Source: Fremontodendron californicum (taxonomy: Eukaryota > Streptophyta > Magnoliopsida > Malvales > Malvaceae). Taken from it: a stretch of 64,000 nt of DNA. Shown here piece after piece: positions 46,110-57,100 of the stretch. The stretch's first letter is position 1. Every line of letters starts with the position of its first letter. The notes beneath the pieces were generated by a model. It worked only from the letters and a program-made list of their open reading frames with translations. It made no database searches and had not been told where the DNA came from. The translations under genes were made by a program, and so were the position numbers. The stretch spans positions 11,390,001 through 11,454,000 of the forward strand of contig JAULJL010000028.1 in the NCBI GenBank assembly GCA_030761205.1. Reading direction: 5' to 3'.

Positions 46110-47239
46110 TATGGGTAATTTCTTGTCCATTTTCCCCCCATTTGTGCCATTGATACATTATTATATATGTCAAAGAATATTGGGGGATTCATTTTTTTTT
46201 TTATTGTAAAAGTTGAACTGATGCACTCTTTCCTGGAAATATGAGGCTTAATTTTTAAATCCTTGCAAGAATAAGTTGAGAGTCCACTCTACTGTACTAC
46301 ATAGTTATTTTCTTTATCAGTTCCTCGCCCCAGCAAAAAAAAGTATGCAATGTTCACTGCTGATTAGAGATTTAAATTGCGGTTGTGGACGTATTTTCGG
46401 TCGTTTATTGCGGTTGCGGATGTAATGAATATTACTGCGATTAATTATGGTAAATATCGACCGTAAGTATTAACAGCGAAAGAAGCCAAAACCGTAAAAT
46501 AATGATCGTAACGTCGCGTTGTGGCCGCAATTAGCTGACTGGTGCTATTTTTCCCCAACCCCCAGTCCTAAACATGAATTATTTTTATTTATCATGTGAT
46601 TTGAAATGCACACAAATTGCTCAGCTTCACATCATATCTACTAATGAATGCTGAAAATTGATAATCATTTTCTTTGATTTGAATGACAATTTGTTTAAAG
46701 GTTCAAGCCATACCTATGCTGAATGCACACAAATTGAGGTCTTCTTGGTGAGCTCATGGAACCACCGACAGGGAAAGGGTGTGTTTGATCTACCGACACA
46801 AAGAAAATCAGAAATGTCGAAATTTAGATTTTAGGATAAGTCAGTGAAGATTCATGAGAGTTCTTTGGTTATAACAATTAACCTCATAAAACTCTTTTAA
46901 ACTTTCATCGACTTAGACATCAAAATATGTCCCAAAACTTAAACTTTGACGTCATTTTGATCTTCTTTGTATTTGCAAGTCAAACAAAGACTTTTCTTGT
47001 CCTCTCCAGAAAGACCTCAAAATTATCACCACTATTTTCACTCTTGGGTCTTCCAAGTTGTCAGCAATTTTGTTCTAGTCTTAGCCACTGATGATTTCAA
47101 AGAGCTCCTAAGCATCTCATTTGCTCTTTCATTAATATGATTAAATGGTTTTTTTTTTTTTTTTTTTTTTTTAATAACCTTATTAAATGCCTCTTGACGA
47201 TGGGAGGGATTTTGGGCTCCTAACTCTTGCTAAAAGGAA
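46110..47239. other. DNA 3' of the GT14 gene, with family G element and T-run
   Basis: 46366-46548 is a family G relative, with gcggttgtggacg and gttgtggccgcaat inverted motifs. 46575-46720 is also present, inverted, at 50865-51010, so it belongs to the inverted duplication. A T-run of about 22 lies near 47150-47172. No gene seen. Confidence 0.5.
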
Positions 47240-48696
47240 TCTATAACATTATATATTTTTGACTACATACAACCTTTAAAAGCTGACACGTGGTTTTTTA
47301 TTTTTTGAAAAATAAAAAGAAAAAGAAAAAAAATTTATGTGTTTGTGTTTTGATTTTTTCGTATGTTTAAAATATTATAAATTTAAATAAAATTTTACAC
47401 GTTAATAATTTATTTTATGTAATATTTTCACATGTTCGTGTATCCATATAGTGTTCATGTTATTTTTCGTGTTGTGTTTTAATTATTTTTTTATGTTGTG
47501 TCCGTGTCGTATCTCAATTAATTTCATATTTTGCATAATTTATCATTGTGATTCAATTTATAAAAAAGCTATGTGTTCGTATCGTATCTCAATTCATGAT
47601 ATATTTTGTATAATTTGTTAGAGAGATTCAATTTAGAAAAAAATGTATGTGTTTGTGTTTGTGTTTTTTTTTTTTGTTTAAAGTGTTACAAATTTATAAA
47701 ATAATTTACACGTTAATAATTCGTTTTATATAGATTTTGACACATTCGTATATTCGTGTTGTGTTCATGTTATTTTTCGTGCTGTGTAGTATTTTAATTA
47801 TTTTCTCATGTGTTTCTGTCGTATCTCAAATTCATTCCATATTTTTCATAATTGTCATAGTGATTCGATTTTAACTCTAAATTCATTTACTTACTATATT
47901 AAAACATAAAAAATTATTTAATTAATATGATTCAACTTATGTTTATTTATGATTGTTAATTTAATTAAAATTTTATAAATATTAAAAAAAATTCCCCAAC
48001 AGATAAAAATGTGTGTTCGTGTTATTTTTTCGTGTGTTTAAAGTATTATAAACTTACATAATTTTTACACGTTAATAATTCATTTTATGTATATTTTGAC
48101 ACGTTCATATATTCGTGTTGTGTTTTAATTATTTTTCTTATGCTATGTTCATGTCGTGTCTCAATTCATTTCATATTTTGCATAGTTTGTCATTGTGATT
48201 CAATTTAAAAAAAAAAAAAAATTATATATTCGTATCGTGTCTCAATTCATGACATATTTTACATAATTTTTTATAGTGATTCAATTTAGAGAAAAATTTG
48301 TGTGTTCATGACGTGTTTGTGTTATTTTTTTTTTGTTATTTTAAAATATTATAAATTTATATAAATTTTTACATGTTAATAATTCGTTTCACATAAATTT
48401 TGACACATTCGTATATTCGTGTCATTTTCATATTATTTTTCATGTTGTGCCGTTTTTAATTATTTTCTCATGTTGTGTTTGTGTCGTATCTCAATTCATC
48501 TCATATTTTGCATAATTTATAATTCGATTTTAACTATAAATTCATTTACTTACGATATTAAAATATAAAAAAAATTATTTAAATAAATAATAATTATTTA
48601 ATATGATTCAACTTATATTTATTTATGATTATTAATTTAATTAAAATTTTATAAATATGAAAAATAATCTCTAGCGAAGCAGGGCAAGAATTCTAG
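47240..48696 (+). mobile_element. Candidate non-autonomous Helitron with internal tandem repeats
   Basis: The proposed left end is A|TCTATAACATTATA. The right end is gcgaagcagggcaagaattCTAG|T, resembling plant Helitron termini (CTRR before a host T, with a short GC-rich subterminal stretch). The interior holds two copies, about 665 bp apart, of a block ending ttatttatgatt(g/a)ttaatttaatt. Each copy is built of related subunits with cgtgtcgtatctcaattcat. No Rep/helicase frame. Confidence 0.45.
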
Positions 48697-48756
48697 TAGG
48701 AATATAAAATAAATTATAATCTTTTTTTTTTTTTTTATTCACTGGTCAGTTTTAAC

Positions 48757-49127
48757 CAGTGTTAAAAAAATTGGACCGAATCAACTGGTTGGATCGGTAA
48801 TCTGTCCAATTCGGTGTATATCATAGAACTAAAAATTCTCAAAACCAGTAAAATTCCAAAAAAATTTGAAAAAATCAACTTTAAACTTATTTTAAATTTT
48901 TTTTTATTATACGTGATAAGATTTGAACCTTTAATTCCCTGAATTAATATTAAAGATCATATCATTTAACAATATATATATTTTTATTAAATATTTACTA
49001 TATTTAATATTTAAATTCTTTTTTTAATGCAATCGGTCGGTACAAATTGATCCAATCGGTCGGACCGATTGAACCGATAATTAGAGATCTTATCGGTTTG
49101 ATTTTCGATCCGATTTTTTAAACATTG
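48757..49127. mobile_element. hAT-type MITE, family D (371 bp)
   Basis: The termini are CAGTGTTAAAAAAATTGGAC and, in reverse complement, CAATGTTTAAAAAATCGGAT. They are flanked by a perfect 8-bp duplication GTTTTAAC at 48749-48756 and 49128-49135. The tRNA-like interior is on the minus strand. Confidence 0.88.
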
Positions 49128-49306
49128 GTTTTAACAAGTAAACTAGTTAATTTGGGTTTGAAAAGGTCATTACTCAAATAAGATTTATTCTTTATTGAGT
49201 TGAGTTTGAGCGTCAGTTGTTTAAAAATCTAATAAGTTTTTTAATTTATTTTTAAAATATTTTTATGTAATATATAAATAAAATATAACATTTATTTAGA
49301 TGTTTA

Positions 49307-49308
<2 letters not shown>

Positions 49309-49351
<43 letters not shown>
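49309..49351. repeat. (ATT)n microsatellite
   Basis: About 14 uninterrupted att units. Confidence 0.9.
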
Positions 49352-49356
<5 letters not shown>

Positions 49357-49436
49357 GAATTGGAATTAGAATTCGAGTTGGAGTTGAATTTTGATATTTT
49401 TTGTTAAGTTAGTAATAATGGAGTCAAAATTGAGAG

Positions 49437-49696
49437 TAGACTTGTTTAAAGGTAGGGTCTGAGTAGAATTTTTTTTTTTTTGGATTGGCTCAGTCCGATT
49501 CAAATTATTGTTTATGCAATAATTTTTTTAATTTAAATTTAATTATTAAAATATATAAATATAAAAATAATTTTTTAATATTATTTAAACAGTAAAATGG
49601 ATCGATAGGCCGGTCCAGGTTCGCCCAAGATGGGCTTGAGTAAAGTAGGAAAAAAAAATTCGGATCGCAACCTGATCCGACTCATGAACAGATCTA
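49437..49696. mobile_element. hAT-type MITE, family C (260 bp)
   Basis: The termini are TAGACTTGTTTAAAGG and, in reverse complement, TAGATCTGTTCATGAG. They are flanked by a perfect 8-bp duplication ATTGAGAG at 49429-49436 and 49697-49704. Confidence 0.88.
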
Positions 49697-50089
49697 ATTG
49701 AGAGTGAGTATATTGAATGATAAGTTTGGCTTGAGTGTAAAAGTTAAAAGCTCAAGCTTAGTTTGAGCTTAAAGTTTTTATTATTATTATTATTATATGA
49801 ATTTGAATCTTTTATACTTCGTTTGAGACATAAGAAAAAAAATTAATATAATAATTAAATATGAATTTAATTAAATTGATTTATCCAATTATTTCTAAAA
49901 GTATAAAGTGATACACAACAAATTTAAAATTCAAATTCTAACATCGGTAACTTTTCTCTCTATTTTTAAAATATGACTTGTTTTATATATAAAAAAAATT
50001 AATATAATGATTTAGTAATAAAAATCATCTCAATTCTACTTGACTTTATTACGATATTGTTTCGTAAAATAAGGCGAAGCAGTGCGATG

Positions 50090-50356
50090 TACTTGCTCAT
50101 GGGTCAGGCAGCCTGTTAAGCCCGACACGGGACAAGATATTTTTGATCCGGTCCAGTTTGGAACAATATTTTTTATTATAATAATATTTTTTTTATTTAA
50201 TTTTAATTATAAAAATATAAAAAATATTTTTTTTTAATATGATGAACAGTGAATTAGAACCTACCGGGCTGGCCCTGCCCGACCCAGGGCCGGGCCTGGG
50301 CAAAGAATTTAAAAAAAAATTGGGCCACGACCCGGCCTGACCCATGAGCAGGTCTA
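50090..50356. mobile_element. hAT-type MITE, family C (267 bp)
   Basis: The termini are TACTTGCTCATGGGTC and, in reverse complement, TAGACCTGCTCATGGGTC. They are flanked by a perfect 8-bp duplication GTGCGATG at 50082-50089 and 50357-50364. The near-identical long termini suggest a comparatively recent insertion. Confidence 0.9.
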
Positions 50357-50398
50357 GTGCGATGGTAAACCTTTCCATATGCTAATTCTCATACTCTG

Positions 50399-50634
50399 AT
50401 AGACTGACAATTCGTGTATCCATGTCGTGTTCGTGTATCCGTATTGTGTCATAATCGTATTTAAGGTATTTTATATTTATATAAACTTTGATAAGTTAAT
50501 CATTCGTATTATATAGATTTTGAAACATTCGTGTATTTGTGTCGTATTATTTTTTCGTGTCGTGTTCATGTTATGTTTTTAAATATTTTTTTTGTATCGT
50601 ATCATGTAATCGTGTCGTGTTCAGTATTGCCAGG
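50399..50634. mobile_element. hAT-type MITE, family B
   Basis: Starts near TAGACTGACAATTCGTG and ends near CAGTATTGCCAGGTTCT. The body matches the other family B copies. The flanking duplication is uncertain. Confidence 0.65.
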
Positions 50635-51097
50635 TTCTCATTTATAACGACAGGTAGAATTGGATTAACTCAATTGGAATTTTTTTTATATCATTTTAAA
50701 AAAATTATGATTATATTTACAAAATAAAGATATATAATTTTATCTACATACAATAAAAGATCAAAAGTTTAATTCTATTTTGTATTAAAAGTAAGCCTAA
50801 AAATATAAATAAATAAAGGACAACTGAACAGTGAAAATAGTAGCATTAGGTATGGCAGCCTCAACCTTTTAAACAAATTGTCATCTAAATCAAAGAAAAT
50901 GATTGGCAATTTTCAGCATTCAGCTGAGCAATTTGTATGCATTTCAAATCACATTAAAAAAGTAAAATTCAAGTTTGAGGTTGAGGAAAAGTATGCCTTC
51001 TTACCAGTGAGCAGTGTATACATTTTCGCTGGGGAGTGAAACTGATAAAAAAGAAAATAACTTTGTACACTACACTGGAGACTCAACTTAATCTTAC

Positions 51098-51248
51098 ACT
51101 GATCATGGAACTTAATCCAATTTATTCATGCAGCTACCCTTAAGAGATGTCATCTAACAAATCTGAAGTTCGAATCTCAACATCTGCAACCTCTTTCTCT
51201 ATCCCCAGACTGCGACCACCTTTGTACAAAAAAAAAAAAAAAAAAAAA
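51098..51248 (+). mobile_element. SINE (about 150 bp)
   Basis: It carries a box B-like agttcgaatctc, the 3' motif tgcgaccacctttgta and a poly(A) tail to 51249. The flanks ACTTAATCTTAC (51086-51097) and ACTTAAATCTTAC (51249-51261) form a target duplication with one extra A. Same family as 31620-31753. Confidence 0.75.
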
Positions 51249-51367
51249 ACTTAAATCTTACGCGGATATAATTAAACTCATTAGCCTCCACCCTCATTCA
51301 AGTCATCCTAACTGCTCTTCTACTTGCCCTTGCACTCAAGAATTGTTGTTGGGAAACATGGCCATTT

Positions 51368-51422
<55 letters not shown>

Positions 51423-51756
51423 CGAGATGGAGTGAAGGGATCAAGAAAAAAACTATCAATCTGACCAAAGAATTCACAGTAAAAAATTGAGGAGCATCAT
51501 CAATTTATCTAGGGTTTCTGGATTGAATTTCCTTGCAAATATGTAACACGGTTGTCTGATCAATACCATTTTGCACCTGCTCTTCACTCTATGAAAACAC
51601 AAAAAAAAAAAAAGAAGGGAAAGCTACATTCAGAATCTAGTAATTTTACCAACTCGTGAAAGCATGGGAGAATGTGTTTGAAATGTACACCTTTTCAATC
51701 ACTTGTTACATGGACAATAAAAATATAATGCAAAATTCGTCAGAACCTAAATTCAT

Positions 51757-51940
51757 CTATGTTACTCGGACTCGGGTGTGAGTGTTGGACACAGGTCTGT
51801 GTCTGATATGGGTATGTTCAATTTTTTCAAGATTTTCATGTATTTGGAGAGTCCTTAGAGGATCATATTCCCATATCCATATCCAGATATGCATCGGACA
51901 CCCGGTACTTCAAGAAAAATGATGAGTCGGAGCAACATAG
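51757..51940. mobile_element. hAT-type MITE, family A, in GT14 pseudogene
   Basis: 184 bp, from CTATGTTACTCGGACTC to GAGTCGGAGCAACATAG, flanked by the perfect duplication AAATTCAT (51749-51756 and 51941-51948). The intact gene has a single aaattcat (minus-strand reading) at the matching place near 45613-45620, which proves the insertion and its edges. Confidence 0.95.
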
Positions 51941-53290
51941 AAATTCATCATTATTCGTAATCTACTACAGTATTCCCAGATGACAAAACATGCAAAAATT
52001 CATCATCATACAAAGGAACCATACATTCTGAGTGTATGTATCTGTTAAAAGGCAAGCTGGTAAGTTGTTGAGTGTTGCCATATTTTCCCATTTTTGTAGC
52101 AAAAGTATGTTTTCCTAATGACCATACTACCTCACACTCATTAGCATCAAGAACAAAGTGGCAAATGGTTATTGCAATGGGTTTGCTTAAAAGAAAAGTG
52201 ATAAGCACATTTACCGTAATATTCTTCAGAAGCTCACCTGTAATATCCCGAGCCCTATATGATTTAGGGTGCCACTTTCTCGGAGACCAGTCAATATGTG
52301 TTACTGACCAGTTTGCAATACCACCAGGATCAATCATCTGAGGGCACACAAATGAAAACACATTAGGAGAAGCTAAGGTGAAAAGTAGGAAACATGATCC
52401 AATTCCGAGTATGATTCTCACGTGGAAAAACTAAAAAGGTCGGCAAGTAATGCTCATTAGCAATGCGGTTTTTGCCATCCAAACCCAGCTGTAATAATCA
52501 AGAACATGAATGACTGAGTCAGCAACATAAAACTCGTGCACGAATTCTTATCTATTTCAAACTTCCACAGAATATAATTAACAGATACTTATATCATAAT
52601 ACATATCATCGTTGTGATGAAATTCAGTCATTTCACATGTAAGAAGAACAATTTTCTGCCCTTGTTAAACAGTATAAGGAACTCGAGGAAAGCTAGAAAA
52701 ATTACCAGGCCAAACCAAAACAGTCTATATTAAGCAGAAAATAACATCTAACTTGATCTCAAATTTATATAAATCCAGAGAACTCCTTAAAAGGAGTTTA
52801 TTTTATGTAGCTCACAGGCAAGTCATTACTTTATTTGAATCAACCAGAAGAGACATATGTACTATTTGATTCACAAATAGGCAACATGTAGCCAACAGCT
52901 TTTAAGTAATACTGTTTAACACTCCATGTTGCCTACACCATAAATTGTATGCTATAAGTTTCTAATTAGTTCAAATAGACTAAAATGTTTATTATAGGAA
53001 TTAAACCAGTAACCAACCTTCCCTTTCCACCAGCATGTCTGCATGCAATAGCATAAAACAGCTTCAGTCCCTCATCCAACTCAACTTTTTATTTTTTCTA
53101 CTTCTAAATCTAACATATGACCTGAAATGGTTCTTAATTCTCTTCTTGAGGTTGTATATCACAAATATTGGCTCTTTCTTCAGATAATGATCATAAATTT
53201 ACAAATCACACATGCAAACTGCATTCTTATGTAGCATAAACACCTATGGCAAAAGTTTGTTCCTATATATAAAAAATTTGACAAGTTTAA

Positions 53291-54111
53291 TGAAAATGTC
53301 CCTTCTCCATTTTCATATAGGGTCCAGACATATGATTGTTCATATCTGCCCCACTATCTACAGCATCAAGGAGTGAGAAACCTACAGATGTGAATATCAT
53401 TACTGACAGGCTAAACCAAGAAATCTCCAGGAAAAGGTTTGAAAAACACAATAATAAAAATTCAAAACCTGAAGAAAGGATCCAAACTATCTAAGTGCTT
53501 CAGTTAAAGTAGGTAGACTACTACTCCAAAACACAAAACCATCTTCTCCCTCCATTGCCTAATGGTACAGATATAAAATAGCACCTTTGTTATCCAGAGT
53601 CCTTGCTTCACCCCCTATTAACACTATGGTCTGGGCCCAAAATCTCTGGCAGGTTTTCCCACCTGCCATAAATGCGCATGTTATGGCTAAGTACAACATG
53701 TATACTATAAGCCCTCATCACTCGTACAAGTATTTCTCAACCAACAAAATTGCCAGTTTTGTATCTATACCAACAAAGATGCATTAATAAATAAACAAAT
53801 ACAAATTACTTCAGGAAAGGAAATATAACCTGAAAAGGCAGGGTACTTGAGGCATGCACATAAAAAATGCAATTTCTTTCTTAGATGTAGATAGGCAAGT
53901 ACCAATTACACTAGCCGTAAAGAGGTACTACGTCATACATAAACTGCAGAATAAAGAAAATCTGCAAGTTACCTTCTGGAAGAACAGAAGAAGCTTAAAT
54001 GGCATGATTATCATCTGGCTTTAGCTTGTAACTACATGGCTTCTTGTCCTATCTTTGGGGCAGAGAAAGTTTTAGGTTTTAGTCATGGCAACCAAAAAAC
54101 CAGTAATTTGA
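53291..54111. other. DNA between GT14 pseudogene and PPR gene
   Basis: More complex than the repeat blocks, probably including the PPR 3'UTR at its right end. No exon or repeat recognised. Confidence 0.4.
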
Positions 54112-57100
54112 CTACAGATCTCCTTGCAAACTTGAAAGCATTCCATTCATAAGTTTATTTGCCTTGTGCAGCTCCCCTTTTGAACAGAGCGAACTAAGTA
54201 AGGAATAGTAAAAGCCAAAGCTGCAAAATTGAGATTCCTCTTTTCCAACATCATAATTTTCTACTAAGTTCCATATTTCCTGTGGGTCAAGCAATGCACA
54301 ATCTAAATCGGATACTTTGTTGGATCTTGCTGACACAGTAGAGACTGCAGAAAGAGCTTCACTCTTCAATCGGTTGTTTGGTGCTTGAGATTCTTGATAA
54401 ATGGTAGACCACTTTTGAAGAGGAAAATGTATAGATGCAATTTCACTAAGAACTACCAGAGCTTCTTGGATACTTCCTTGCTCACATAAGAATACAAGAA
54501 AACTTTCTATTGACTCTGACTCAATCTTGGTATCAATGTTATTTATCAGCTCCACAACAGATTTTGTCTGAAGCATTTCTCTCAAGATACTCCTCGCCTC
54601 TTCCATCCTTCCTTTTGCACAAAGACCTCGTATCATATGAATAAAACCCAAGAAATCAGGAGATACACCTTTAATTTTGAACTCAGAAAAGAATGCAAGA
54701 GCACCTTCCATGTCACCCTTCTTACAGTAGCCATAAATCAGAGCACTAACAGTGAATTCATCAGGCTTAACATCTTTAATCTCCAGATCAGACAGAAGTT
54801 TCAAGGCTTCATCCATTTGACCAAACTTACAGTAATTGTCAATGAGTGAGTTATAAACACGTATATTTGGTTTACATCCCTTGTAGATCATACCATCAAA
54901 TAATTTTTTGGCTTCTAGCAGAAAACCTTGCTTACATAAATTGTCAAGCAGTGTCGCATATGTTACTGTAGAGGGAACCAAGCCAATTCTTTCTAACGAG
55001 TCAAATAGTCGGAATGCTTCAACAAGACACCCCTGACGGCACAATCCATTTATGACTGAATTGTATGTGACAATGTTAGGAGTAATCCCCCTATTTTTAA
55101 CAAAAGCACACAGATCTAAGGCTTGATTAGGGTATCCTTCCTTGCAAAGGGCATGAACCAGGATTGAGTAATCAACCACATCCATAAAAGGAAAATTTTC
55201 GCTGGCTTCTAAGACAAGTTTATATGCATCCAATAACCTACCATCCTTAACAAGTTTTTTCAAAACTGAGGGAGGCAAACTGACTGTTGATACTTGCTCC
55301 TTTATTTTCTTGAGAAACCGTAGTGCAATGTCCACATTCTTAAGACACAAGTAGTGTGCCACAATCTTGCTAACAATAGGCTCAACAAGGCCATACTCTT
55401 TCAGGCAGAAATTAAGAAAAGGACCAACCAGAGACTTTTTCCCGCCATCAATAAGCTTTTTTAATACCAAATTGTAGGAACTTTTCATCAAAGCTAAACC
55501 TTTCCTCCTCATCACAATGTACACTTCACTTGCAGCTTCAACAAAACCTCTTTTGCACAAGAAACAGATAGCATCATCATATAAACTATTGTACATGTCT
55601 GACCCAAAATTCTCAAGTTTGTAAACAAAATTCATAACTCCCACTGCACCTGTTTGAGCAAAAGTTGCCTTGATCAACATCATAGAGATACCCATGTCCA
55701 AAGCCAAACCTTTCTCACCAAGTTCAATAATCACCTCAATGGCCATATCAACCATTCCCCTTTTGCATAGCCCACTTATTATGCAATTATAGCATGCAAC
55801 AGAAGAAACTAATGACATCCTATACTCATCAAATACCTCAAGTGCCTCCTCTATTCTGCCCACTTTACAATAGCCATCAATCATTGTGCAATAAGTAATT
55901 GAATCTGCATTCAAATCCATTTCTGGCATTGCTTGGTAGAGTGCATGGGCATCTTCAAATGCACCAACCATAAAGAGTGCTTTGATAAGTATGTTACATG
56001 CAACAACATCCATACAAAGCCCTGATTCTTCCAATTTTCCTTTTGTCTTAAAAATCCCTTTTACATTCCCTTCTTCAGTGTAACCATGCAACAGAGTGCT
56101 GTACGTTATAATATCATCATCTACCTGTTTGAATACATTATGTGCTTCAGATGTCCTCCCAACCTTACACAAACCGTTGATGACTATATTATAAGTAACA
56201 ATACTTGGCTTAATCCCCTTCTTCTCCATTTCATCCAACAGATGGAAGACACAATCAAAATTTCCTTTCCTGCAAGCTCCATCAATCAATGTTGCGTACA
56301 TAAACTCATCCACTTCAATCCCCATATTTTCAACTTCCTTGAACAATGTAAATGCCTCCTCCAATTTCCCTTCCTTGCAAAATCCTAACATGATCGCCGT
56401 ATATGTAACCACATTGGGCATCACCCCATCTTTCAACATCTTCTTCAAAAATCCAACTGTCTTTTCCACGCTACCTTCCTTTGAAAATCCATCAATGAGA
56501 ATAGTGTAGCTTACAGTATCGGGATTTATTCCTCTTGCCACCATCTCTCTATGTTTTTTCAAAGCCTCCATTAAACACCCATTTCTAAAGTACCCACAAA
56601 TCCAACTGCTATAAAGAATAGCATCCAAAGCCAGCCCTTCTTTTTCCATACTAGAAACCAAATCACAAGCCTCATTAAATCTACCCAACATATTAAAGGT
56701 GCTTAACATAGCCGTATAAGTAACAACATTAGGCCTTAAAGCTCCTGAATTTATAGAATTTTTGAAAAATCCAAGTGCAACTTCAGGTTTCCCAGTCTTG
56801 CAAAAACCAGCAATGACTGAACTACAAACAAAATTATCAAAAGGGTATCTAACTTTGTCACCTGTCATCAATTCTAACACCTCAATTGCTCTACCCATAT
56901 TCCCTTGAGATATAAAACTATGAATCAATGAACAAAATGTAAAAGAAGAAGGCAATGTACCACAATTCCTTAAGCAGTGCTTTAACAGCAAAAGACCCTT
57001 TTCTGGGTTGTTTTGGATGACACCAAATCCTTGAATTAGAGAATCCCAAAATCGAGTTCTGGGGAAATTGGAAGATTTTGACATCCGGGTATTCATCAAA

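Larger units (their letters stand above)
50865..53290 (-). pseudogene. Inverted, internally deleted GT14 pseudogene copy
   Basis: Read on the minus strand, this matches the intact GT14 locus: 53285-53020 corresponds to intron 1 (41460-41760), 52850-51280 to 44545-46085, and 51010-50865 to the 3' flank 46575-46720. Exons 2-6 are missing, replaced at the join by about 150 bp of unmatched sequence (about 52860-53010). The exon 8 equivalent (52337-52215) is full length and open (MIDPGGIANWSVTHIDWSPR). The exon 7 equivalent is garbled before its GTGAG donor, the exon 9 equivalent has lost its acceptor and about 17 bp, and the exon 10 equivalent is shortened at its start and has lost the TGA. It cannot encode an enzyme. 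It also carries an (AT)n tract (51372-51418) and a family A MITE. Confidence 0.9.

Noticed and set aside
52072..52341. Plus-strand frame across the GT14 pseudogene
   Set aside because: It is antisense to the preserved exon 8 copy and its intron, with no independent support.
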